This document shows positions 22,351-32,331 of a stretch of 64,000 bases of DNA, piece by piece. Location: positions 35,539,534-35,603,533 of the forward strand of contig CM028330.1 in NCBI GenBank assembly GCA_016647705.1, read 5' to 3'. Both the position numbers and the translations under genes were made by a program. Numbering within the stretch: position 1 is the first letter of the stretch; every line of letters begins with the position of its first letter. Origin of the DNA: Eucommia ulmoides (lineage: Eukaryota > Streptophyta > Magnoliopsida > Garryales > Eucommiaceae). The notes below the pieces were generated by a model that saw only the letters and a program-made list of their open reading frames with translations, was not told the origin of the DNA and searched no databases.

Positions 22351-23453
22351 GCATTACTTAATGTGTAGATAAAATGAGGTAGAAAACTCTTAGCCTTCCA
22401 CTGGAGCGGTTTAGGTTTAGAAGGAGATTACTCCCCTCGATATGTAGATTGAACTAACTTAAGTATGTGTGTGTGTGCGTTTGTGTTTCTTTAACTTGTG
22501 TGTTGACAATACGAGGTAAAAAACTCCTAACCTTCCATTGGAGCGGTTTAGGTTTAGAAGGGAGATTACTCCCCTCGATGTGTGTGAGTGTATGTGCACG
22601 TGTGTTACTTTAACTTATGTTAAATAAAATGTGCTGACAATACAAGGTGGAAAACTCCCGGCCTTCCATTGAAGTAGTTTAGGTTTAGAAGAGAAATTAC
22701 TCCCCTCGATCCATGCGAGAGTGTGTGTGTGTTTCTTTAATTGTGTTAAATATAATATATTGACAAGATGAGGTGAAAAAATCTCAACCTTGCATTGGAG
22801 CAGTTTAAGTTTAGAAGGGAGATTATTTCCCTCGATGTGTGTGAGTGTGGGTGTATGGGCATGTGTTTATTTTTTTTTTATTTACTTATTTATTTATTTA
22901 TTTTGTTAAATTTAATGGATGGTCAAAACATGGAGGAAATTTCCCCACCTTCTATTTGAGTGGTTTAGAAGGAAATCATCCCCTCAATATATAAATTCAC
23001 TGATAATATATATATATATATATATATAGGAGAAAATGATTTCAAAATAAAAATAAAATATCCGAACTAAACTAATTGGACTTAATTGGACTTAATTGGA
23101 TATAAGGTACCGTCTTTGGATCGGCGTCTTGGGATGCCTAATACCTTCTCCGAGCGTAACTGACTCCCGAACCCTTTAAAACGAATCTCTGGTTGGACCA
23201 TATTCTTTTTGGAGTCAAAATCTTACTTAAGCCTCTTTTTTTTTTTTTTTTTTTCAAAAAAAAAAAAAATTATTTTCAAAAAGAAAAATTCGGTGACCTA
23301 GTACACCATTTAAACTCAATGTTAGGTGACGGCTTCCTTTTTCTAAAATTGGCTTAAGTACTTTTATGAGAAAACTAACGCTTTTAAAAAAACCTCTTCT
23401 CATTTTACACTTGTATATTTATTTTAATTTCTTTGAAAAATTGGGGCGCGTCA
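21725..23453 (+). mobile_element. Second LTR of the Ogre-like element
   Basis: 1729 bp, TGTAGACATGG to GCGCGTCA, followed by the TSD TATAT. It has the same sub-structure as the first LTR: U3 repeats (21905-22140), TATA (22185-22194), (AT)n, five-unit array (22365-23000), poly-T/poly-A tract (23237-23270). Confidence 0.8.
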
Positions 23454-23818
23454 TATATGTTGAATGATTTTTTGAGCAAGATAAATATAATACTTCGGTT
23501 CAGAATATTTTGATTCGGATTCTGGTTTCGGATTTTAGGTAAAATTTCTATTCTTTTAATAGATGTATTTAATCCATGTTATGTGATTTATACTATTATC
23601 ATTAAAATTGTTGATTTGCATGTATTGATTATAAACATGTATTATGTGGCAATTATATAGAATATATGCCTATGTGTTTATTTGTGGTTTGATTAGATAC
23701 ATGTATTAGAGGGGTGAAAATTCTACTGAGTGTTGACTCACAACCTCAAAGTTATGAGTGCAAGGCCAATGAAAATGGGACTACACATGAAATTTTATTT
23801 GGATTTCTATTTAAATTG

Positions 23819-23863
<45 letters not shown>

Positions 23864-24580
23864 ATGGCTTCTAGATTTGGAATCATGGTTTGGTGTAATA
23901 TTTACATCATCCGAAATATTTAGTGTAATTATATTTGGTGTAGTATATATATTTGGTGTAATATATAAAGCTGAATAATGGATTTGGAATTATACTTGTA
24001 TGGGTATAGGTATATTTGTTTTTTCAAATACGATGAAGTGTAATATATACATGTTCTTAAAATGAAAGAAATTCTAAATTAGGGTTATTTGTAATAATCG
24101 GCCTGGAGCACAAGTGTGGATATTTACTGTTGTAAAAAAAATTGACTCAATAATTTGATAATTATAATTATCGCTGTAGTTTATAAAATCTCTCAGATTT
24201 TATAAAATGAAATATTGATTATTCGGTTTTAGTGTTAATTCTCCTTAGCGAGAAATCGAGTTGCAATCTTGGAAAATTGGATCGTTACAGGTTTGGTTTC
24301 TACCTGGGAAAGGAATCATTGTTTAGTGGATTACGAATCTCCGTAGAGTTTGATGATCTAGACGTAGGTAAGACTAACTTGTTGAACTTGGATAAATTTT
24401 TGTGTACTATATTGATTGTTTTTTCTATTTGTTTGGGTGTATACTTAGCTAAAAATATTTTCGTTACGTAACAAGATAATAATCAATTAGGGAAATTGAT
24501 TTTTTTGAATTTGAATTTATTATTTGAATTCTTAAAACTACCTAATTCAACCCCCTATTGGGTAGATTTTTGGGGCAACA

Positions 24581-25560
24581 AGCACCATTTCGATTTTGAG
24601 TCCGATCTGATCCCAAGAAAACTTCTCTTCGTATTCTTAAGGCACGTCACGCCACCTACTCAAGAATATGGGATATTTAATGATGGGCAATTCGAGTTAG
24701 ATCCACTAAGCACGTGGCACGCATGAGAAACTACAAATTCTACAACACCGAACAACATTATTGCCCCCAAGAAAATGATACTTTCGTGATAAATATGTTT
24801 CCCTAGCAAGATACCTCCTTATATCAGGAAGGAGATCCATTGACCCAGAACTTGTATCTTGATTAGGGGCCGGAACCCCGAGACTTTCTTCTACTGTAAT
24901 TCCCTCTTGGGGGCAATTATAACATCTCCTACTTGTTAAGAACATAACTCTTATTGCACCCTAAATAACGGGTCATTACTCCATATCCCACTAAATCTGC
25001 TACATTAATGATAATGGGTTGAGATTCATGGAAGACTTGCCAAACAATTCTTCCCTCATGTACAGATACTAGAAGATGGGGTGTCTATCCAGATATGCAT
25101 TATTTTGCCTAGCCCATACTCTGTCAAATTCACCTCAGAACAGTCTACTGATTCTCACACTAGAGGTGTAACACCGACAGGTCCACTCACGGTGCATTGT
25201 TTTGCAGGAACCTAATGTAGGAGAATCACTTTATTCCTAATCCCAAACTCCCATATCTGCCGAACCAAATTTTTGCTTCACCGGATATGATCAATTTAGT
25301 AGTGGGGTACTTTTTCCCTTTTGAAAAATAATTACCATTTATTTATATGAGTTGACGTGTTTTTTTTTTTTTTTTTCTAATTAAAACTACTAATGATTAT
25401 TAATTAATTTGTTTATGATTTTTTGTTTTAGTTTTGTTAAATCTATTAAATTAATTAACTAAAATCCACAAAAAATATATTTAGGTGGACTAATTATGCT
25501 TTAATTTTGTTTTTTATTTAAAATAATTAAAAAGAATTGAATCAACCATGTGAATTAGTT
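24581..25560. other. Unassigned sequence, continuation of the block cut at 10315
   Basis: If the SIRE LTR is removed, this joins the minus-strand promoter block at 9780-10315. It contains an inverted pair, TTGCCCCCAAGA (24760) and TCTTGGGGGCAA (24903). Read on the minus strand, CTTGGGGGCAATAA resembles a Tat polypurine tract followed by TGTTG. No gene is supported. 25320-25560 is plain AT-rich sequence with a poly-T run at 25360. Confidence 0.35.
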
Positions 25561-27200
25561 TTGTAAATTTAAATGACGATATGTTACAATATTAAATGAG
25601 TCCTACTAAATATTTTTTTACAGTTATAACTCATAGTGATATTTGTTATAACATGTTATAATATAAGTAACTGTATTTGACAATGATTTTACAATTTTAA
25701 GTAAAAAGTTATAATTTAGTAATATGATATTGCAATATTGCATAAGTCTTAATTAATATTTTTTATAATTGTAACGCATAGTGACGTTTGTTATAACGTG
25801 TTATAAATAAAGTAATTACATTTGACAACGATGATACAATTTTAAATAACAAGTTATAATTTAGTAAGATATATATATATTTTTTTGTGTGTTATTATTG
25901 GCCATAGTTACATTTGCTATAGTATATATGTTATAAATAGAGCAACTGCGTTTGACAAGGATGTCACAATTTTAAGTAACAAGTTATAATTTAGTAAGAT
26001 GATGTTATAATGTTAGATGAGTCTTAAGTAATATTTTTATAATTATATCTCATAGTGATGTTTATTATAACATGTTATAAATAAAATAACTATATTTGAC
26101 AACAATATTACAATTTTAAGTAGCAAGTTGTAATTTAGTAAATTAACGTTAAAATGTTATATTAGTCATGTTTAATATTTGTTGTAAAATTATATTTAAT
26201 AGTGAATTTTGTGATAATTGTAACATGCAGTGACGTGTTATAACATACTATAACACATTACTCTAAGCCAAGTTACAATATTTGTTAAGGATATTACAAT
26301 TTATGGTGACAAGTTAAAATTCCATTGGACATCTTCGTATTTGTTGTAATTATATCACAAAGTGGCTAATGTAACAGTTTGATATCAACATAGTGACTGT
26401 ATTTTATAAGTTTATTATGATTTTAAGTTAAAATAATAGATTAATTGAGATTATATTACAATGTTGGCACTTTTCTCATATTTGTGTTAATATAACATGC
26501 AATGACACATGTTATAATATTTTGTAATATGAATAACAACATTAGTTATAGATATTACAATTTATAGTAACAAGTTAAAATGCAATTGAGCATCTTCATA
26601 TTTTGTTGTAGTTATATGATAAAATGACTAATGTTACAGTATTATATCAATAAAGTTACCGTATTTAATGACTTTATTATAATAATAAGTAAGTATATTA
26701 GATTAATTGATATTATATTACAACATTGACACTTTCTTCATGTTTATGATAATTATAAAATGTAGTGAATGTGTTACAATCCAAATTACAACATTTGTTA
26801 AAGAGGTTATAATTTAGAGAAATTTTTCCAAATGTCCCATCTCATAAAAACACTACTTTATAGGGTCCTATAATAGTGATTTTTTTTACACATGAAATAG
26901 GACCTAGAAAGTGATTTTTGAAATTTTGAGACCTCTAAAAAAGTTTCTCTATAATTTATGATAACAAATTAAAAATTCAATTGGACATCCTCATATTCAT
27001 ATTTGTTTTGTTGTAATTATATTGCAAAGTGACTAATGCTATAGTATGAGTGTATAACAATTTTGAGTAACAATTTGTAATTCAGGGATATAGTATTAGA
27101 ATACTACAAGAGTCATAATTACAACATAACAATTGTTGTAATACAATGTATAAATAGTTACTAAATTTGTCATAAATATTATTGTTATATCTAACAATGA
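25560..27200. repeat. Degenerate AT-rich tandem array, about 120-145-bp units
   Basis: Recurring order: TTATAACATGTTATAA-like palindrome, TTTGACAA, ACAATTTTAAGTA, ACAAGTTATAATTTAGTAAGAT, cut here to its shared core, then AGTCTTA and CATAGTGA. The phrase ACAATTTTAAGTA (or a variant) recurs near 25691, 25836, 25966, 26110, 26296, 26416 and 26555. Units are highly diverged. A MITE at 26817-26950 interrupts the array. It is satellite-like; origin unknown. Confidence 0.75.
26817..26950. mobile_element. Small hAT-like MITE
   Basis: 134 bp with near-matching inverted ends, GAGAAATTTTT and AAAAAGTTTCTCT, flanked by a perfect 8-bp direct repeat ATAATTTA (26809-26816 and 26951-26958). Removing it restores one unit of the surrounding tandem array (TTATAATTTATGATAAC). 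An 8-bp TSD suggests the hAT superfamily. No coding capacity. Confidence 0.75.
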
Positions 27201-27209
27201 AATTTATTA

Positions 27210-28237
27210 TAAAATGTTATAAGTTTTTGGGGTTAATATAATTTTTATGTATAGTCATTGTTAATATAAAAATAAAAGTATACTATTACATTTACATAAT
27301 TGATATTTATTGACAATAGATCATATTCTCATTAGAATCTAATTCTAACCAGACTCATTTATTAAGATATGGATTAAAAAGAATGATCCAATAATTTATT
27401 TATGATTTAAATTTGATATTCTATCTTATTAATGAATCAAATATGAATGTATTTCAATTTGATAAGATAGAGATACTCGGATAAGATGTAATTAATTGCA
27501 TTATAGAAATTATTATTATTTTACATTATGTAACTTATACAATAAAATTTATCCATCTAAATTTGATTCGAGACCATTCTATTTACTAAGATTTAGATTA
27601 TGATAGATGCTCCAATAATCCATTTATGACTTGAACTTAATAACTTGATTAATTAATGGATATAAAACGAATTTTAGATTAATCATTTTAAATTTTTTTA
27701 TCCAATTAATTATATTGTATTATGATCTAGTAACTATACGTTTGATGAAATTATAATGGATCAATATAGATCAAATTAAATTGATCAGATCAATTTCCAA
27801 AAATTCATTGTATATACATACTATCCTAAATGCTTTCAATTCGATAACGTTATAATTAACAAATTTGTTAGAATCAATAAAATAACTAATTTACTGAACT
27901 ATACTTTTCTGTTAGGAAAATTATAATTTTTGGCAACCTAAATCAGAACATTTCTATATTCAAGTGACAAAATTTAAAAACTAATAATAATTATACCATG
28001 CGACCAAAAAGGGTACGCTGCATTGAAGAAAGATCCATTGGTTTTGGGTTTTTCTTGAATACTAGAGGTCGACATTATGTACTGGTGCAGTAATTTTATA
28101 ACTTTAATACTATATATACTAATTATTTTTAAGGTTTATAACTTTTATTTTATATATTTATTTTTATAAATCTAATATTTTTAAAATCTATATGTCAATA
28201 TCTATCCTATAAAACCAATATTAAATATAACATAATA

Positions 28238-28279
<42 letters not shown>

Positions 28280-29062
28280 TTTTTCGTACTCAAAATTATA
28301 AATTGTAATAAAAGTTGTATATTATTTTAATTATTGGTAGAACAAGTTTTAATAATCTTATAATATTGATAAATAAATAAATAAAAGTTGATGATCTATT
28401 TTTAAAACAAAATAGAATTCATGGAGGCTAAGGTTTGGAATAAGATTTAATTTTAGTTAATAATATTATCTAGATTTTATTTTACGAGTTTATATTGATG
28501 GGTCATAATGTCTAATCTTTTCAATAAAATACAAAATTATTTTTTCGACTTAATTTAAGTCCTAGAGTCATAATTTTATCATTCGTTGTTAATATCAACA
28601 ACGAGACATAAATCTTCACATTCTGTTGATATTAACATAATGCAAACGTGAAAGTTAGCAGCCATCCCAATTCATCACTTGTTAATATGTGTTGAAATTA
28701 ACAAAATATAAATTTGAATTTGAATTATTTGTTATCTTGTCTTAGTGCTCTATAATATTAAGGATATTATTGTCTCATTTATTTTGATAACAAAATTAAT
28801 GTCACTATTCATTAAGGAAATATTTCTATTTGTACAGAAACAAAGTGAATGGAGACCATTTATTAAGAAAAATGAGTTTTGGTTCAATTGCAGCATGAGT
28901 TTTATTTCTTTTATGTTGTAATGTTTCTTTTAAAAATGAAGAAATCATTAATCATGAAGAATAAATCCCATCGGATTTTAATTATCCCCTTCCATCATTT
29001 CAAATCGAATTTCTATTGTTTTAAAAAATTATACTTTGCACTTATAACTTTTCTAATTCATG
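27210..29062. other. AT-rich intergenic sequence
   Basis: I see no gene. A (TA)n microsatellite lies at 28237-28273. The text around 28570-28640 has an inverted pair around TTGTTAATATCAACAA. Short frames here (for example 28879-29079) have no recognisable content. Confidence 0.5.
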
Positions 29063-29219
29063 TGTTGGTCCATAATTAACAAAAAGGGTGGGCGGGGATT
29101 GAATTTGGTAGGACAAATAACTCATCAACGAATTTAAAATACTTTATTTATTTTGACAAGTTTATACGAACATGTGTTGACACTGTGAAAAATATGAACA
29201 AGCACTACAAGAAAAAAAA

Positions 29220-29560
29220 AAAAAAAAAATTATCACGGTTAAAAACCATGATAAAAAGGTTTTTATCACAGTTTTTTGCTCCAAACCTGACTGTGATAGT
29301 ATGCAATGTGATTAAAAGTAAACTTTTTATCACAGTCAAAAACCGAGATGATATATTTTTTATCACAGTTAAAAACTGAGGTAGTAGACTTTTTATATCT
29401 CGATTTTCAAATGTGATTAAAAGATCATATATATGTGATGAAATTAAAAAAAAAATGTGATTATTTGGACAATATTTATCTCAGTTTTGTATCAAACCGA
29501 GATATCTACCTATTTTCTATCACATTTAAAAATTGTGATAATTTCTCATATATATATATT
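29220..29560. repeat. CACTA left subterminal repeats
   Basis: At least ten copies of TTTTTATCACAGTT or its complement AACTGTGATAAAAA, with variants CGGTTAAAAACC and CCGAGATGA. The right-end counterpart spans about 33100-33300. Confidence 0.8.
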
Positions 29561-29939
29561 AAAAAAAAATAACCCACAATTTTATAAAAATACTATAAAA
29601 AATAACTAAAATTAAATTTCGCATGATATAAGAATTCTACATCAACATAAAAAACACAAGTAACATTATCTTTAATACAAAAATCATAAACTTGAATTTC
29701 TATAACTATAAATGTCTAAAATGTAAAATTTCTATAAAGTATAAAAAAATAAAAACAACTAACTTATGGTGAATTAATCTACCAATGTCTCGGTCGTAAA
29801 GTATCGAAAGGCGAAGTTCAACTAGCTTTTTCCATCAGATGATTAAAAAATGAAGTCCTGCAACTTAAAAAAAAACATTAAGTTAAAAAATACACTTGCA
29901 ACTTAAAAAAAGAACAACTAGAAAAAAAATAAACTAGTA

Positions 29940-30880
29940 GCTACAAAAACAAGGGTTTTTAGATGATCCGCCATTATGAATTGTCTTCACTCCAGAAGTT
30001 ATTATCTCATTCAAACGAGTTTGGGAAAAAATAAGGGGAAAAGAATCACTTCTATATAAAAATAGAACATGCAATAGATCTATATTTTTTACTTCTAAAT
30101 ACCTTAACACCCAATTAAAACATAATAACCATTTTCCCCTACTAAATTGAATTACTTGATCACACATTAGGGTAAGATTGATGCTCACTTTGCTTTTCAC
30201 GTAAAATTTACACTACAATTGAAATTGAACCACTTATTGGACACATTTTTCTGGATTATTTATACTACCACCGCTCCCTTTACTAGGGACACAAGCATAA
30301 TGTGCTTACTCTTGATCAATTAAGAAAGCAATGGTTGATTCTTCACTTCAGAATATCTCTATGAGTAATCCTTGATAAAAAAAAAGGAACCAAACTAGTC
30401 TAGGCATGATGGAGACAGGAAATGTGGGTAGAACTGTAGAAGGAATAGCTATGAAATGAGTTATAACATATAACTCGTATGCTACATATCAAACTTAATT
30501 CAACCAAAATGAAATGATGTTCAAAGTTGATGGATATGATAATTTTCATCAATTTAACCATTAGATTTTTGACACAAATATAATACAATACGTTGGAACT
30601 AGGTAAAGGAAAAACAAAAACCTTTGCATCTTCCATCTCAATACTAGCATTGTCAAGTCCATCCAACATAGAGAAGTCCTTACTAACGAGTGAAACCTTA
30701 AAATAAAAATTGTCAGCCATCTCAATTATATGAATAAATAAAATAAGAGAGAAATCAAACAACTTCAAATACCAAGATCGGTGTTAATTGTCCGTCCAAG
30801 GTAAGGAATCCTTTAGCAAATGCTGCTATAGACATCTGTTATGAATGCCCCTCACAACGCAAGAGATCAAAACCACAAAC
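29940..30880 (-). pseudogene. VIH: Captured fragment of a VIH/PPIP5K inositol-pyrophosphate kinase gene
   Basis: Three exon-like pieces on the minus strand. Piece 1 (30880-30773) starts after TTACTTGCAG with VCGFDLLRCEG, continues directly into MSIAAFAKGF and GQLTPIL, and ends at a GTATTT donor. Piece 2 (30696-30622) follows TTTTAAG with VSLVSKDFSMLDGLDNASIE, then a GTTTTTG donor. Piece 3 (about 30022-29940) has RLNEIITSGVKTIHN. These match the plant PPIP5K family, which makes inositol pyrophosphates. FDLLRCEG belongs to the ATP-grasp kinase domain; the rest belongs to the phosphatase-like domain. In piece 1 the two are joined with hundreds of residues missing and a stop between. The piece 3 acceptor lacks its AG. 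It is not functional as a kinase. Confidence 0.85.
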
Positions 30881-30916
30881 CTGCAAGTAATACAAAGAAC
30901 ACAAAAATTAAGATCG

Positions 30917-31195
30917 AAAAATATTTTCTTTGATAAACAAAGAGTCAATCGGGTGTAAGCTGTTATATGTATCAACAGGTGTATCATCGCCTCCCAACTG
31001 GAAAAAAATTAGTAGGTCATTTATGCAATGAATAGAAAATATAATAAACTATAACATCATACTAGTCCAACTAGTAAGCATGATTTGTTGCTAAATATAA
31101 CAGAACATCCAAAACCTGTGCAAAATCAAAATCCAGCCTATTCAGGGTGTATGGTAATAATAGATCTGTATACACAACAGAGCTCAAGAAATTCA
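30917..31195 (-). other. Two further exon-like stretches in the CACTA element, origin unknown
   Basis: On the minus strand, an open stretch after TTTTTTTCCAG (30997 down to about 30917) begins LGGDDTPVDTYNSLHPID. A second open frame (about 31180-31085) reads VVYTDLLLPYTLNRLDFDFA across a GCACAG. I do not recognise either. They could be parts of a third captured gene or chance frames in intronic sequence. Confidence 0.25.
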
Positions 31196-31874
31196 TTTTC
31201 TCATCTCTTTAAGGGAAACAAATAGGTACAGACCCAAGCAAAGATAACCAAATATTATAATTGAAGAATACTTTTCATCTCATGCGGTCTTGCCTCTTTT
31301 GTTCTTTTATAATAGGAAGGGTATAAAAGGGCTATGGGCATACATGTACATGTCAAATAACTATAAAAGCATCATACCTCCTTGAGGATGGATGGAGTTG
31401 TAGTGCAATTCTACCCAAAAACTCAAGTAGAAAACTGTGCCAAATAAATGGAGTTGCAGTCATGCAGCCTAATTCAAGAGACAAAAGCAAAACAATATCA
31501 ATCCATATATTAAGTAGTTTTTTTAGCATTATTCAGAGATTTTCAGAGCTCATCCTCCTTCTTTGGTGTTATACATCATAATCATATGAATCAACCATTA
31601 GTTAAGGACAAACAACTTTTATGATTTTGGGTGTAAAGGATAAATAAAAAGAAAAACAACCATATTGGCTATTCGATCGATTTTGGTTTCATTTCGAAGC
31701 ACACCAATAAGCCATTGAAAACAACACAATATATAAGTCCCGTTTGGTTGTCTTTCAATTCACAAATTTCACCATATTTTGTTCTAATTTAGATGTTTAA
31801 ATAGAACACTACATAAACTAAGTTAAAATGATTGTATGCAACGGAGAAATGTAGTTAGAATCGATTATATTTAC

Positions 31875-32331
31875 CTGATGATCAATTTCAGAGACATAAA
31901 TTGTCCTCCTAATTACATCTTCCTACTGAGCCATGCTTGTCTGCTGTTCAATCTTCTTTTCCATTGATTATAATTGTTTTTCTTCTGAAAAACCCACATT
32001 CATGAACAAGAATTAATGATTGAATTATGCCTTAAGGAGTCAAAAACAAAAGGCAGATAAAATTGGCAATTACCCATCGACCCAAGTTTCCATTCGCGTT
32101 AATGTTTGTGATCTTAAATCCTTCGTTGGTTCCATTGTTAGTCAGTGAAGGAGGTACGAATTCTTCAGCCATGGGATTCAGCTTTGATAGCATTTCTTCC
32201 AGCTCTCTCATCTCTCGATTAAAGCTTTCTCTGTCATTGCCGCTCCTCTGCAACTCCCCGCTATCGGATCGATGATAGTGGTGGTTCGCCACAGCTCCCA
32301 TTTGCTGCAGATGGTGGTGGTTCGCCTTCAA
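31875..32331 (-). pseudogene. CID: Captured 5' fragment of a CID-type poly(A)-binding-protein-interacting protein gene
   Basis: Exon 1 (32331-32074, minus) encodes a His-rich start (NHHYHRSDSGE), then FNREMRELEEMLSKLNPMAE and EEFVPPSLTNN. This is a PAM2 motif (SKLNPMAEEFVPPS), which binds the MLLE domain of poly(A)-binding protein. It ends at GGGTAATTG, a good donor. Exon 2 (31984-31875) follows TTTTTCAG with KNNYNQWKRRLNSR. After a one-base frame change come TSMAQ, a stop, and EDVIRRTIYVSEIDHQ before a GTAAAT donor. The last part is the start of the first RRM in CID8-13 proteins. The stop, the frameshift and the missing RRM core show it is a pseudogene. Exon order and splice sites are kept, so genomic DNA was captured, not a retrocopy. 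Confidence 0.9.

Larger units (their letters stand above)
16354..23453 (+). mobile_element. Ogre/Tat-like non-autonomous LTR element
   Basis: 7100 bp with a perfect TSD TATAT (16349-16353 and 23454-23458). LTRs start TGTAGACA and end GCGCGTCA or GCCCGTCA. A primer-binding-like site GCGACTCCATTGGGA follows the first LTR and a polypurine tract AAATAGGGGCAGT precedes the second end, both of Ogre/Tat type. The 3.25-kb internal region has no gag or pol, only tandem repeats and a short GGTACATAGGCA motif (near 20682), also seen in Ogre-type 3' regions. It is therefore non-autonomous, of the large-retrotransposon-derivative kind. Its 3' end holds an extra 220-bp copy of the host flank. Confidence 0.75.
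12157..24289 (+). mobile_element. Tekay-like Gypsy element without coding capacity (second LTR family)
   Basis: Bounded by a perfect TSD GGTTT (12152-12156 and 24290-24294). It starts TGTAATACCC and ends ATCGTTACA. The 5' LTR is 12157-13192 and the 3' LTR 15898-24289, the latter interrupted by the Ogre-like element. Net length without that insertion is about 5.0 kb. The end of the internal region reads GAAATTTCAAGGACAAAATT then TTTAAGAGGGGTAGAT, which closely matches the conserved GAATTTCGAGGACGAAAT/polypurine end of Tekay/Del chromoviruses. The 2.7-kb internal region has no gag or pol and contains a fragment of another LTR. Confidence 0.85.
15898..24289 (+). mobile_element. 3' LTR of the 12157-24289 element (interrupted)
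   Basis: Two parts, 15898-16353 and 23454-24289, together about 1.29 kb, match the 5' LTR in order. Between them sits the Ogre-like element with TSD TATAT. The palindrome and the (TAA)n tract are in the first part. The end GGATCGTTACA is followed by the TSD GGTTT. Confidence 0.85.
10316..24580 (+). mobile_element. SIRE-like Copia solo LTR (carries nested elements)
   Basis: Starts TGTTAAAC and ends GGGGCAACA. The flanks AGCAT (10311-10315) and AGCAC (24581-24585) look like a 5-bp TSD with one change. Without the insertion at 12157-24294 the LTR is about 2127 bp, close to the 2074-bp solo LTR at 41609-43682. It shares with the other SIRE-type LTRs the start ATTTTGATGGACAATTA, the motif-rich U3 (10730-10970), AAACTAGCCGTTATAAG before the promoter, repeated 'TTAGCCTG(T)GAAAAGAAT' phrases in U5, and the end CCCCCTATTGGGTAGATTTT. 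No primer-binding site follows, hence solo. Confidence 0.8.

Noticed and set aside
24706..24945. 79-residue minus-strand frame
   Set aside because: No recognisable domain. It spans a candidate polypurine tract and LTR start, so it is unlikely to be coding.
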